Positions 1 to 8,810 of a stretch of 64,000 nucleotides of DNA are shown in pieces. Numbering within the stretch: position 1 is the first letter of the stretch; each line of letters begins with the position of its first letter. This stretch comes from Chloroflexi bacterium TSY (GTDB lineage Bacteria; Chloroflexota; Anaerolineae; Caldilineales; Caldilineaceae): contig JAHBNG010000081.1 in the NCBI GenBank assembly GCA_019217005.1, positions 1 through 64,000 on the forward strand, in the 5' to 3' direction. The notes under the pieces were generated by a model. It did no database searches. It had not been told where the DNA came from and saw only the letters and a list, made by a program, of their open reading frames with translations. The translations under genes and the position numbers were made by a program.

Positions 1-31
1 TCTCGCGTATATTTTATTTTTTGGATTGGCC
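1..31. mobile_element. Terminus of an ISAzo13-type IS (cut by window edge)
   Basis: These 31 bases are the reverse complement of the left end of the IS at 44192, from its GGCCAATCC terminus through its TATACGCGAG stretch. The rest of the element lies outside the window. The flank begins with CAA rather than the TTA seen beside the other members of this family, so the insertion site here may be altered. Confidence 0.8.
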
Positions 32-238
32 CAAAGCGATGTACAGGTGACAGAATCGGTGTTCAATCGCTGGTTTCGCCAAAAAGGCGGGGCGCGTCCA
101 AGCTATGCCGAAAGGCTCTCAGTTGCTCTCAACCAGGAGGAGATTGAGCAGGTGGGCGCCCTGTTTGAGCGAACATTACTCAATCAGGTTGTCAAATGGA
201 AGAGCAGTGTTGTCTATATTATCGCCAAAAAATTGTGA
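32..238 (+). pseudogene. 3' remnant of an unrecognised gene cut by the IS
   Basis: An open frame enters from the IS end and runs to a TGA at 236-238. About 57 residues are protein-like (a segment resembling AERLSVALNQEEIEQVGALFE, amphipathic and helix-rich), followed by a less convincing tail. No start codon exists downstream of the IS that would make a sensible gene, so it is probably the C-terminal piece of a larger protein interrupted by the element. I do not recognise the family and infer no function. Confidence 0.4.
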
Positions 239-262
239 ATAGTAACTATTTCGATTATTTGG

Positions 263-304
263 CTGACAGCTGACAGCTAATAGCTGAGAGCTAACAGCCA
301 AACA
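263..304. repeat. Short AGCT-centred tandem repeat
   Basis: Degenerate tandem copies of GCTGACA / GCTAATA / GCTGAGA units form a short self-complementary tract just upstream of the ABC-F gene. It resembles the short heptamer-type repeats scattered in many filamentous bacterial genomes. It may fold in the leader of the ABC-F mRNA, but no regulatory logic is visible. Confidence 0.5.
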
Positions 305-343
305 GTTACTATAAATCTTGACTATCGTTCTGTAGGGGGCCGA

Positions 344-2281
344 TTGAATCTTCTGACGATTGACGATCTCTCTAAACAATTTAGTGAGCGTGTGCTCTTT
401 GACGGTGCGAATCTGCAGATCAACGAGGGAGATCGCATCGGATTGGTCGGTGTCAATGGTAGCGGCAAAAGTACGTTGCTTAAAATTATTGCAGGATTGG
501 AAGCACCTGACGCAGGTGATGTGACGATCTGGGGCAATGTACGCGTCGAATTTCTAGAGCAAGAACCGGTTCTTGACGATGACTTGACCGTGCTGGAAAC
601 GATCTTTTACAGCGACTCGCCTCAAATGAGACTCCTTCGAGATTATCAACAAGTCACGGCTCAGTTGCAGCAGGAGCCAGACAATCCACTGTTTCAAGAA
701 AAGCTGACGGCCTTAAGTGCAGAGCTTGATCGGACCGACGGCTGGGCAGCAGAAGCCAATGCCAAGGCTGTCTTGACGCGCCTGCATACAACCAACTTCG
801 GCGACAAAGTAGGGATCCTGAGTGGAGGACAGCGCAAACGTGTTGCTCTTGCCCGAGCCTTGATCGATCGAGCCGATCTGCTGATTTTGGACGAACCGAC
901 CAACCATATTGACGCAGATACGGTGGCTTGGCTGGAGGATTATTTGGCCAAGACGCCAGGGTCGCTCTTGATGGTCACGCATGATCGGTACTTTTTGGAT
1001 CGCGTCGTGAACCGCATTGTCGAACTTGATCGGCGACATCTTGTCTCCTATCCGGGAAATTATAGCCAGTACCTGGCGGGGCGTGCGGATCGACACGAAC
1101 GGTTGGCTTCAGCCGAGGAGAAGCGGCGCAAGCATTTGGCACGCGAGATGGAATGGTTGCGTCGCAGCCCCATGGCGCGCGGAACCAAGCAGAAGGCGCG
1201 CAAACAGCGGGTCGAGGAGCTGATGGAGATTCGCTACGACAGCGGCGACGAGCAGGTCATGATGTCGATTGGTGGACAACGGCTGGGAAGCAAGGTACTT
1301 TCTGCGACCAACCTCACCAAGCAATTTGATGGTCATCTCGTGGTGGATAGAGTTGATTTTCGATTGGAGCCAGGCGAGCGGCTTGGCATTATTGGACCCA
1401 ACGGCGCAGGCAAAAGCACCATGCTCAACATGTTGGCGGGAGAGCTGACGGCGGATGCGGGAACGATTGAGTGGGGTGAAACAGTGCAACTGGGCTATTA
1501 TGACCAACGCAGCATCGATCTAGATGATCAGATGCGTCTCATCGAATTCATTGAACATGAAGCCGCTCTCATCCGCGAAGCCATTACCACTCATCAATGG
1601 CACGGACGTGGTGCACGCGACAAGATGGGACAGCAGGTGGAAGCGGCGAAAATGCTCGAGTGGTTCCTGTTTCCACGACCCATGCAATATGCCCGGATTG
1701 GAAGTTTGAGTGGCGGCGAACGCCGACGTCTCTATCTGCTGCGGACATTGATTCATCGACCCAATGTGCTCTTCTTGGATGAGCCGACCAATGATTTAGA
1801 TGTGCAGACATTAGCCGTGCTCGAGAGTTTTTTGGATCAGTTTCAGGGCTGCCTTGTAGTGGTTAGCCATGATCGCTATTTTCTAGACCGCACCGTGGAC
1901 CACATTGCCAGCTTCGAGAATGGCAAGTTGGGACCCCGCTATCCCTCGCCCTACAGCACGTTTAAGCGCTTGTATGATGAAGCGCAGAGGGCGAAGGGGT
2001 CTCACACTCGCCAAGTTCACGCAAGTGCTCATCAATCAAACCCCTCCCATTTTCCCGAACGCACCAAAAAATTGCGCTGGAAAGATGAACAAGAATTGAA
2101 TGCGCTGGAGAAACAGATCGCCGAATTGGAGACTCAACAAACAATGCTCACGGAGCAAATGGCGGCATCTGGGGCTGACTACGGTCGCCTCAACGAACTC
2201 TCGGCCGAGCTTGAGCAAGTTGAATCGACGCTGGAGGCGACCATGGAAAGATGGATGGAACTGGAAGAGATGCGTGGCTGA
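344..2281 (+). CDS. ABC-F family ATPase (Uup-like)
   Basis: Soluble tandem ABC ATPase of the ABC-F group, proteins that act on ribosomes (translation factors or antibiotic protection) rather than in transport. Domain 1 has Walker A GVNGSGKST (residues 36-44), signature LSGGQRKR and Walker B ILDEPTNHID. The linker is rich in basic residues. Domain 2 has GPNGAGKST, LSGGERRR and FLDEPTNDLD. The last ~70 residues are a charged coiled coil, as in Uup. There are no membrane segments, and 645 aa is normal for the family. The start is TTG at 344, preceded by TAGGGGG at 332-338; no ATG fits better because conserved sequence begins at once. It stands alone on the strand. Confidence 0.93.
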   Translation: MNLLTIDDLSKQFSERVLFDGANLQINEGDRIGLVGVNGSGKSTLLKIIAGLEAPDAGDVTIWGNVRVEFLEQEPVLDDDLTVLETIFYSDSPQMRLLRDYQQVTAQLQQEPDNPLFQEKLTALSAELDRTDGWAAEANAKAVLTRLHTTNFGDKVGILSGGQRKRVALARALIDRADLLILDEPTNHIDADTVAWLEDYLAKTPGSLLMVTHDRYFLDRVVNRIVELDRRHLVSYPGNYSQYLAGRADRHERLASAEEKRRKHLAREMEWLRRSPMARGTKQKARKQRVEELMEIRYDSGDEQVMMSIGGQRLGSKVLSATNLTKQFDGHLVVDRVDFRLEPGERLGIIGPNGAGKSTMLNMLAGELTADAGTIEWGETVQLGYYDQRSIDLDDQMRLIEFIEHEAALIREAITTHQWHGRGARDKMGQQVEAAKMLEWFLFPRPMQYARIGSLSGGERRRLYLLRTLIHRPNVLFLDEPTNDLDVQTLAVLESFLDQFQGCLVVVSHDRYFLDRTVDHIASFENGKLGPRYPSPYSTFKRLYDEAQRAKGSHTRQVHASAHQSNPSHFPERTKKLRWKDEQELNALEKQIAELETQQTMLTEQMAASGADYGRLNELSAELEQVESTLEATMERWMELEEMRG

Positions 2282-2464
2282 GTAAATGGCCAGATTCCCC
2301 ATTTTGTATGCTGGTTTTGTGGTCACTGTTTTTAGATAAGACACCCAATCAGTCAAGAAAATAGCCCCGCTCTGATGGATACTGCTGGCTAAATATTGCG
2401 TGCTCAAATGACAGAAAAGGCAGTGAAAAATGTGAAGGATGGCAGCGATTTTTGAACGAACGAT

Positions 2465-2590
2465 GCCCGCCCAGGGTTGAAACCACTGGGCTACTAACCA
2501 ACGCTCCATCAATGGGGCTGGCCTCTCGACGAACAAGCCCTGTTCAGAGGGCGTTGTTTTGTAGACCCGTCATTTATGGCGGGTTGGGCG
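2465..2590 (+). ncRNA. Candidate structured RNA (three hairpins)
   Basis: Three consecutive stems are visible. GCCCAG/CTGGGC (2469-2474, 2486-2491) encloses a GTTGAAAC loop. A compound stem AACGC/GCGTT (2500-2504, 2551-2555) encloses CCTCT/AGAGG and GAAC/GTTC and is followed by TTTT (2557-2560). The third is ACCCGTC/GGCGGGT (2565-2571, 2578-2584). The middle hairpin plus T tract is terminator-like. No ORF explains the region. It could be a small RNA, an interspersed palindromic repeat or an IS remnant. Confidence 0.35.
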
Positions 2591-2709
2591 TCATAAACCA
2601 GAAAATTTCATGCGACGGAATCGCTTTGTTAACCATTTTTCGTTGATATCACGTGTGTTATTCACCAAGTATTTAGCCAGCAGTATCCTGATGAACGGGG
2701 CTTCTGTTT

Positions 2710-2874
2710 TTAGCTTTCTTGCGGTGGTATACCCTTCTCTCTTTCCAGCACCCGCAAGCGTTCTTCGAGTACAATGAGGTGCTGTAAGAGCTGACCGGCC
2801 AACTGTTCGAGCGTCAACTGACCGCGATCCCAACGCTCGTAGAGTTCTTTGAGTGGATAAGTTGAAATTTGCAT
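2710..2874 (-). CDS. Small acidic helical protein, 54 aa
   Basis: A 54-residue gene on the minus strand starting with ATG at 2874 and ending with TAA at 2710. Upstream is a good ribosome binding site (GGAGG at about 2881-2885, 6-7 bases from the ATG). The protein begins MQISTYPLKELYERWDRG, then is strongly amphipathic with leucine-heptad spacing (QLLQHLIVLEERLRVLER), suggesting a short coiled coil that oligomerises. The family is not recognised; similar tiny proteins are common as uncharacterised genes. It lies alone between the ABC-F gene and non-coding DNA. The leader contains a long GTTN-periodic inverted repeat, which could influence expression. Confidence rests on RBS, codon pattern and helix periodicity. 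Confidence 0.65.
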   Translation of the reverse strand: MQISTYPLKELYERWDRGQLTLEQLAGQLLQHLIVLEERLRVLEREKGIPPQES

Positions 2875-2909
2875 TGTGCATCCTCCAGATACTGATATTG
2901 GGTTGAATA

Positions 2910-2996
2910 GTTGGTTGATTGGTTTGTTAGTTGGCTAGTTGGCTTGTTCCCAGACCAACGAACTAACAAACGAACCAACCGACCAACGAACCAATC
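2910..2996. repeat. Four-base periodic inverted repeat (GTTN/NAAC)
   Basis: The left arm (2910-2948) is a run of GTTGGTTG-like units with 4-base periodicity. The right arm (2955-2996) is the approximate reverse complement (CCAACGAACTAAC and so on). Together they could form a long imperfect hairpin in the 5' leader of the 54-aa gene. Slippage between the 4-base units is plausible. Confidence 0.6.
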
Positions 2997-3117
2997 ACAA
3001 AAGCGACCGCCCCCACTGCAACAGCGAACAGGACGACCGCTTCTTGAATCCAATATCAAGGCAAGATACAATACAAGCTAGGTCATCCGAACTGCCTAAG
3101 TCAGTCTGGATGGCTTA

Positions 3118-3156
3118 GCCGCCTCTGTCACGGTGCTCATTACACCGGGAGGCGGC
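3118..3156 (+). terminator. GC-rich hairpin, possible terminator or RNA element
   Basis: GCCGCCTC (3118-3125) pairs with GAGGCGGC (3149-3156), and an inner CGGTG/CACCG stem extends it. Only a short T tract (CTTTT, 3158-3162) follows. No upstream + strand gene is near, so it may end an unannotated transcript. Confidence 0.4.
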
Positions 3157-3511
3157 GCTTTTGCGATTTGGCATCCCCTACTCGATCAACCACCCAAAAA
3201 AGATTCCGCATTCCATGACGAAACGTGAATCTCTTGGCTGATGGCTTTGTAGAGGGACCAGCTTGGATCATAACATGTGCGACGCGCAGGCGCAAATGAC
3301 GTGTCTGTTTTGGAAATCGTAAGCAAACAAGCTATTGACAATCCAATTTAATTGCTGTATAGTGAGAGAGTACCAATTAAGTAAGAGATAACCAACAAAT
3401 GAGAGACAACCAATAGAAGAAGAGAGTCGCGTCCATCACTCTCGACCAACTGCTGACGGCTGATTGTACAGCAGGTCTTGTCGAATCATACATACTCCTT
3501 TTGGCTTTGCA

Positions 3512-3552
3512 CCCCCGGCAGACCGCTCCATCGGCGATCTGTCGGGGGTTTT
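3512..3552 (+). terminator. Rho-independent terminator-like hairpin
   Basis: CCCCCGGCAGA (3512-3522) pairs with TCTGTCGGGGG (3538-3548) with one G-T pair. An inner CCG/CGG closes the loop and TTTT follows at 3549-3552. No protein-coding gene precedes it on this strand within 1.2 kb, so an untranslated RNA upstream is possible. The rest of 2875-4219 shows no convincing coding sequence. Confidence 0.5.
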
Positions 3553-3823
3553 GTATTGGACGGACTGGCTGATTGTGGATGAAGCTGCAAGAGACCCCGG
3601 GCCAACTGATGATTGTATTGTCTTCGTGCAAGTCAATTGGGGAGAAAAGTATCACAGTTGACGAGTCAAACAAGCTACAGGGGGCAGAAGCCGTGTGAAA
3701 CAGCGGCAGGAATTACCTTACGGTCAGGTTAAGCGGCTAGAATTGGTTGATCATATTTATCGTGTGTGGGGCTAGAAAAGCATATAGATATAGATACATG
3801 CATGTACATCTATATGCATATCG

Positions 3824-3902
3824 AAGAAAGGAATAAGTGGCGGCTATCTGTTCGTCGCTATCTTGATTGTTTTCTTGTTTTGCCGCCACTTATTCCTTTC
3901 TT
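3824..3902. repeat. 21-bp perfect inverted repeat with 37-bp spacer
   Basis: The arm at 3824-3844 is the exact reverse complement of 3882-3902 (core GGAATAAGTGGCGGC / GCCGCCACTTATTCC). The spacer is T-rich. It could be a small mobile element, a bidirectional terminator or a protein-binding cruciform. A second, shorter palindrome centred on CATGCATG lies at about 3779-3822. Confidence 0.75.
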
Positions 3903-3951
3903 TGTTGGCTTGCTCTAAGGTATGCAACCCAATGCAGACTCCATTCATATT

Positions 3952-4182
3952 AGGGCCTTATGCTAGTTATTTTTAATCGTTTCCGTGTGAAATGTTTGAA
4001 AAATCACGGTTTTGGGACCCATTTTGCGTAAGAAAATGATTTTCTGAGCTCTTACACAATCGATTATACAAATTTACATAATTAATCGAGCAATATTGGG
4101 CTAACACCTTAAAAATCGTAAAACAGGTCATTTTGTTGACATAAAATCAGAAATTCGTAGGATCTAACTAGCATAACGCCCT
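3952..4182. mobile_element. 231-bp MITE with 18-bp terminal inverted repeats
   Basis: The left end AGGGCCTTATGCTAGTTA (3952-3969) matches the reverse complement of 4165-4182 with one mismatch. ATT flanks both ends (3949-3951 and 4183-4185), a candidate 3-bp target duplication. The interior is AT-rich and has no ORF. It ends 37 bp upstream of the next gene and may carry that gene's promoter. No transposase with these termini is in the window. Confidence 0.65.
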
Positions 4183-4219
4183 ATTAACTTTCCGTTGTAC
4201 ATAGTGAAGACTCAAACGC

Positions 4220-4885
4220 ATGAAAAAACTGAAATCATATTTTTCTCAATATTCACCTTATTTAGCCATATTTGTCACTGGAAGTGGAGTAGGTTGGTTA
4301 GTCGGGCTATCCATATCTCCAGTTGTATCGATTGTAATTACGAGTGTGGCAGGTTCAGCCGCAGCGATCATTGCAGCAATGAGTGGGGTAGACAAAAAAG
4401 CGACTGACGACTCAAATGATAATCATCGATCACATGCTCAATGGACTGTCAATCCAGCACCTCTTACTTGGCTCGTTGTAGGCTTGATTGTGGGATTAAT
4501 TTTAGGTATTCTTGCCCGTAACAACCATTTGCTAGGATCTGATATATCAACAGAAATAAAACGGTGGTCTAAAGCTGGTCTCATACAAGCCGGTTTATCA
4601 AAAGAAGAGATTGTATTGAAGCTGTTTGAAGCGCAGATTTCCACAGTTGCTGCTGGTGGCGAAGAGGCTACTCAAAGCGGCGCGTCAACACCTTCAACTG
4701 GTACCGTCTTATTTACGATAAGTGCCGATGAGTGTGGAGCATTACGACGAACCCTTTATGGTTCAGAGCAAGACTTGAAGCGAGCCGTTGACCGTGTCAA
4801 ACAACTCAAGAATCTATCTGGTGTTGTCAACAACCCCGAAACTCTAAAAAATATTGTAGAGCAAGTTTTATGTCCAATAGATTAA
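4220..4885 (+). CDS. Membrane protein of unknown function, 221 aa
   Basis: Not recognised. Two hydrophobic segments near the N-terminus (about residues 13-32 and 33-55, rich in small residues) and one at about 83-100 predict an inner-membrane protein. The remaining ~115 residues form a hydrophilic domain with a Ser/Thr/Gly linker (AATQSGASTPSTG) and a helical tail (DLKRAVDRVKQLKNL). The 3' end overlaps the next gene by 16 bases, so the two are almost certainly co-translated. With a secreted protease next door, a role as membrane anchor or sensor partner is plausible inference only. It starts at ATG 4220, after a MITE that may provide the promoter. Confidence 0.65.
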   Translation: MKKLKSYFSQYSPYLAIFVTGSGVGWLVGLSISPVVSIVITSVAGSAAAIIAAMSGVDKKATDDSNDNHRSHAQWTVNPAPLTWLVVGLIVGLILGILARNNHLLGSDISTEIKRWSKAGLIQAGLSKEEIVLKLFEAQISTVAAGGEEATQSGASTPSTGTVLFTISADECGALRRTLYGSEQDLKRAVDRVKQLKNLSGVVNNPETLKNIVEQVLCPID

Positions 4886-7200
4886 TCCTCATAATTCTCA
4901 TCAATATCGGACTGGGAGTAACTCTATATTCTAAAGGGTATTCTCAAAGTCAAGCCGACTCTCCACACATTTTCAGAATTATGGCTTCTGAATGCAAACA
5001 TGCTCCAGAAGAACGCAGACAAACAGGATTTCGTGTCAATGATGACAAAGTGATAGGTATAGTCACTGCACTGCACGGTGTCGCTGATTGTACTATTCTG
5101 CGCGCATTGGGTACTCAGTTTGACATCCCAAATTTGGAAATTGTGAAGGTCGATACTGAACATGATTTAGCGATGCTTTGGTCTAACCAGATCACCGGTA
5201 CATCGGGATTGGAAATGGAGGTCAATCCTGAAATTGATGTGGGTGCTGGTTTATATGTAATTGGATATCCATATAACCTTGCTGTTCAATTACCTACTGC
5301 TGATATGTCTTACCGAGGCAAGACGACACTTATCAATTTAGTTCCTGATGATTTGATTGCGCCCTTAGAAATACGTGGAAGCCCTGCTTTGGCGATTGAA
5401 GTACTAAGTATTGAAGGCCACTTGTTACCTGGACATTCTGGAGCACCTATTCTTAACGAAAATAATCGATTAGTGGGTATCGGGAATGGGGGATTGGATG
5501 CAGGCAGAGTTGAAATTGGCTGGGCAGTACCTTGGCAGCAGATTCGCTGGGAATCCGTCTCAACCAAAATTTCGGACAATATTTCAACTGATGCTTTGGC
5601 TGCACTTGAAGATTTGAAGGAGAAAAACGTTTTACTTTTCTCCTTTCATGATCCCGATTCGTCCATTGCTCAAATCGCTGAAAAAACAGTTTGCAAGTCC
5701 TTGGTAGCTACAAATTACCAGAGCCTCGAAGCGCTAAAAGCAGATTTGTTAACAACCGCAACGTATCAAGCAGTAGGAGAGCTATTTGGGGAACTAGTTG
5801 TTGTTCAAACGGTAAGAGAGAATTCTCAGGTATCGCGAGAGCAGATTCAGTCTACTTCTGCTGGGCTTATAAGAATTGCAGGAAATCCACGCTATCGCAA
5901 TCACGAATCAAATCTGGCTGAGGTGTGCATCTCGATTGAAGCCTATATCACAAATCAAGATAAGAAAAAACTTGAGCCCATTACATTAGAAGACCAAATC
6001 TGTGTATCAGATCCTGAATTAAGTCTTGGAGAAATACAAATCGTTGCTGAACGAAGGGCGACGCTTAGGGTGTTGTTAAACTATGACCAGACACTTGAAA
6101 ATATATCGGAAGAAAAAATACTCTCTCTTCTAAGAGGTCGAACATTCTCAGGTGGATTTGATGACAAAACGGGTGCTTACTGTACTACGATCCAAGGACC
6201 CATACTTCCTTTAGAAAAGGATGCTTTATTGCAGACCAATAGTGAGAGGGCTCCAGAGCTCTCTGCCAGTTCAAGTGAAGATAGTGCTCACGAGTTGAAA
6301 CACTCTACTGATTCAACTGGGGTTGATGCGCTTATTAACGGAATGTGGCAAGGTCACTATACCCACAGCGGATCGTCTAAGGACATGATACTTCACGTAG
6401 AGAATGTAAACCAACAAAGCTTTTTTGGTAAGATACACTTACCGACTACATCGAATGTCATTATGACAATAGAAGGCAAAGAATTATCCAGAATTGACGA
6501 TATTGTAGAGCAGAGTAAGTGGAAATATATCGAAGAATACGATGAAGATGTCGAACAAACTCTATGGTATTTCAAATACACTGGTAAATTACAAGGCGGT
6601 TCAGTTATTGAAACTGTTGTTTTTCGTGCTGTAATTGATGATAGTGGAACAGTAATGAAAGGAGCTTGGTTTCGCAATTCAGCCTCATCCGAACCAGAAG
6701 GCTATATTACTTTGTTGCGAGAACAATTGACCGCAGATACTTTGTTAAATGCCAATAATGAGTTTGAACCAAAATCCTCTACCAATTTAACTACTGTCGG
6801 TAGCTTTACTGAAGGGAAGTGGCAAGGTTATTATACACAGAGCGGGTCGTCCAAAAATATGATATTTTATGTGGAAAATATTAGCTCGCCACAATTTGCT
6901 GGCAAGGTACATTTGCCAACTACGTCCAATGCTATGATGTCGATGGAAGGAAAGATATTACCCCAAATCGACGATATTGTTGAACAAAGTAAGTGGAAGT
7001 ATATTGAAGAATATGATGAAAATGCAGAACAGACTTTATTATACTTTAATTATACAGGTAAATTGCAAGGTGGTTCAATTATCATGACTGCTACTTTTCG
7101 TGCAGTAGCAGATGATAGCGGAGCGGTCATAAAAGGAGCTTGGTTTTATAATGATGACAGGTCCGAACCAGAAGGTTATTTCACTTTATTTCGAGAATAA
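4870..7200 (+). CDS. Secreted trypsin-like serine protease with tandem C-terminal repeats
   Basis: N-terminal signal peptide or anchor (hydrophobic residues 5-20), then a chymotrypsin-fold protease with a complete triad by motif: His69 in VTALHG, Asp99 in EHDLAML, Ser190 in PGHSGAPI (V8/HtrA-like). A middle region (~230-480) is not recognised. The C-terminus has two copies of a ~128-residue domain (about 491-618 and 649-776) sharing GSSK, HLPTTSN, DDIVEQSKWKYIEEYD, YTGKLQGGS and GAW..EPEGY. The copies are about two-thirds identical, so the duplication is fairly recent or under constraint. The gene overlaps the upstream membrane-protein gene. It probably acts outside the cytoplasm; the substrate is unknown. 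Similar proteases accompany bacterial conflict systems, and a caspase-like gene follows. Confidence 0.8.
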   Translation: MSNRLILIILINIGLGVTLYSKGYSQSQADSPHIFRIMASECKHAPEERRQTGFRVNDDKVIGIVTALHGVADCTILRALGTQFDIPNLEIVKVDTEHDLAMLWSNQITGTSGLEMEVNPEIDVGAGLYVIGYPYNLAVQLPTADMSYRGKTTLINLVPDDLIAPLEIRGSPALAIEVLSIEGHLLPGHSGAPILNENNRLVGIGNGGLDAGRVEIGWAVPWQQIRWESVSTKISDNISTDALAALEDLKEKNVLLFSFHDPDSSIAQIAEKTVCKSLVATNYQSLEALKADLLTTATYQAVGELFGELVVVQTVRENSQVSREQIQSTSAGLIRIAGNPRYRNHESNLAEVCISIEAYITNQDKKKLEPITLEDQICVSDPELSLGEIQIVAERRATLRVLLNYDQTLENISEEKILSLLRGRTFSGGFDDKTGAYCTTIQGPILPLEKDALLQTNSERAPELSASSSEDSAHELKHSTDSTGVDALINGMWQGHYTHSGSSKDMILHVENVNQQSFFGKIHLPTTSNVIMTIEGKELSRIDDIVEQSKWKYIEEYDEDVEQTLWYFKYTGKLQGGSVIETVVFRAVIDDSGTVMKGAWFRNSASSEPEGYITLLREQLTADTLLNANNEFEPKSSTNLTTVGSFTEGKWQGYYTQSGSSKNMIFYVENISSPQFAGKVHLPTTSNAMMSMEGKILPQIDDIVEQSKWKYIEEYDENAEQTLLYFNYTGKLQGGSIIMTATFRAVADDSGAVIKGAWFYNDDRSEPEGYFTLFRE

Positions 7201-7325
7201 TAGTATTACAGTTTGATTCGGAGCGAGACACTACAAACAGAATAAACAAATCAGGTAAACATTCGGAAATTTGATGGGGGTTCAATTTGTTGCATAAAAT
7301 TGCCCCGTTTCTCGAGCAAGTCGCA

Positions 7326-7483
7326 TAGTTTCTTGGTCGGGTGACTTGGAACCCGCTAGCCAACAAAATATGCAGTGGATGGCGGGGTGAGCTGTGCGAT
7401 CCAAATTGTTGCGTCACCAATGTTGTGTCCTCGAGCGGAACTGGTTGGGTATTCTCCCGCCACCACTGATATAGGCGTTGGGC
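7326..7483 (+). repeat. 158-bp intergenic repeat, copy 1 (attC-like)
   Basis: Begins with TAGTTTCTTGGTCGGGTG and ends in GGCGTTGGGC. It shares its start motif, spacing and length with 22386-22543 and 27471-27627. The GTTGGGC at 7477-7483 fits the integron core GTTRRRY. It occupies most of the 337-bp gap before the caspase gene. No coding potential was seen. Confidence 0.5.
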
Positions 7484-7537
7484 GGCTGAAGTGGCTAATC
7501 ATGTACCCAATTTCTATAGACCATTGTTGGAGGTGAA

Positions 7538-8427
7538 GTGATGTCAAATGGGGCAAGTTTCTTCTCTCAGGGTTATGCCCTCATTGTTGGAGTCGGTAAT
7601 TATAGGGATAATTCTCTGTCTGTACCTGTCACAGCCCAAGATGCTGAAGACCTCAAGCAATTATTTACAGCCTCAGGGTATTGCGCCTATCCCGACCATC
7701 ATGTATCTGTTCTCACAAATGAGAACGCCAACAAGATACGTATTTTAACTGAACTTGAGGGACTCAAAGATCGTATCGAAAAGAATGTGAATGCGACTCT
7801 TTTTGTTTTCTTCTCCGGCCATGGTTGGCAGGATAATGATAGTTATTATTTTCTTCCTTATGAAACAGAGTTCGTAACGTGTGATGGAAACACCCAGGTG
7901 AAACGTGAAACTGTTTTATCAAACGACGAGTTCCTATCCAAAATAAGACAGATTCCCGCTCAAAGATTGGTTATATTGTTTAATACATGCTTTGCTGGTG
8001 GCGTAGGGACAGCTCTATCCGCAACAATCGAGAATTTGCCTGAATTTGCACCTGTACCTCTTGGTCTATACGACAAGCTGCTTGAAGGTAGTGGGCTCGT
8101 CATTATTTCCTCTTCCCAGGCAACGGAAAAATCCTGGATAAAAGGAGGTGCTAAACACAGTCTGTTTGTTGAACATCTGCTTACAGGATTTCGCGGTGAA
8201 GGTGTTAAGACGAGCCAAGATACTATCCGCATCCTAGACTTGTTTGATCATCTAAGTACGGCCGTACCGAAAGATGCCGAGACCATCGGTGTTTCTCAGG
8301 TACCGGTGTTGAAGGCTTATGATGTGACAGAGAATTTTCCGATTGGTTTATTTCTTGGTGGCCAGGGTTCGTCTCCAAAGCTGGTCAAAGGCAAGCAGAC
8401 ATATAATACAGCCAAGATTCGCAGACT
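7538..8427 (+). pseudogene. Caspase-like peptidase domain of a caspase-EAD effector (5' part)
   Basis: Peptidase C14 (caspase-like) domain with the catalytic dyad by motif: His95 in FFSGHGW and Cys151 in LFNTCFAGG. The N-terminus YALIVGVGNY is the usual first strand. The RBS GGAGGTGA ends 6 bases before ATG 7538. The frame runs into a 215-bp MITE after residue ~296. Removing the MITE and one AGACT duplication joins it in frame to the domain at 8811. Such caspase-like proteins are cytosolic suicide effectors, recruited through their effector-associated domain in bacterial conflict systems. As it stands, the product would be a catalytic domain with a random tail ending at 8659, so it may still fold, but its adaptor domain is lost. 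Confidence 0.85.
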
Positions 8428-8805
8428 CAGTAGATCCAAATTTGGCGTTTTTGGCTATTTTCAGTCGAGATTGCAGGGATTTTGGAGTCATTTATTCAGA
8501 TTTCGGTTACAGAAAACAACCTATTTCATATCTGAAAATCGCCCAAATCTAGGGGTGGTTCATTTTAGGCGGACAATTAGGTTTACATTTTTGCAAAGAG
8601 AAAAGATGTTTATATTTTCTAATTTGAGCCATGCTCAGGCAGAAAATGACCTCATATAGATTTTTATCTATGTATCAAAAGTGTAAACCTAATTCTGAAC
8701 CACCCCCAAATCTAACGCAAAAACTAGATATCGACCGGCAAATTTGTATTTATGTCAACTGTTTAGCCAGAATTCTCTCTCAAAACCTGAAATTTGGATC
8801 TACTG
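8428..8805. mobile_element. MITE-A copy 1 (215 bp) carrying a nested MITE-B
   Basis: Termini CAGTAGATCCAAATTT and AAATTTGGATCTACTG, flanked by AGACT on both sides (8423-8427, 8806-8810). Subtracting the nested 155-bp element and its 8-bp duplication leaves 215 bp, the same length as the copies at 27941 and 57520. No ORF of its own. Confidence 0.9.
8552..8706. mobile_element. MITE-B copy 1 (155 bp), nested in MITE-A
   Basis: Termini GGGGTGGTTCA and TGAACCACCCC, with sub-terminal GGTTTACA/GTGTAAACC. The 8-bp duplication CAAATCTA flanks it (8544-8551, 8707-8714). The uninterrupted target is present in the MITE-A copy at 57520, which proves the insertion order. The TIR and 8-bp duplication suggest an IS256-like mobilising transposase (inference). 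Confidence 0.9.
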
Positions 8806-8810
8806 AGACT

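Noticed and set aside
2469..2491. GTTGAAAC loop as a CRISPR repeat
   Set aside because: Only one copy, no spacers and no cas genes.
2591..2881. 96-codon minus-strand ORF
   Set aside because: It is the out-of-frame shadow of the 54-aa gene; composition is Arg/Thr-rich and random, and the ribosome site fits the shorter gene.
8428..8659. Caspase C-terminal tail as a genuine domain
   Set aside because: Residues after KIRRL are the translated MITE; the same peptide occurs at the other MITE-A copies.
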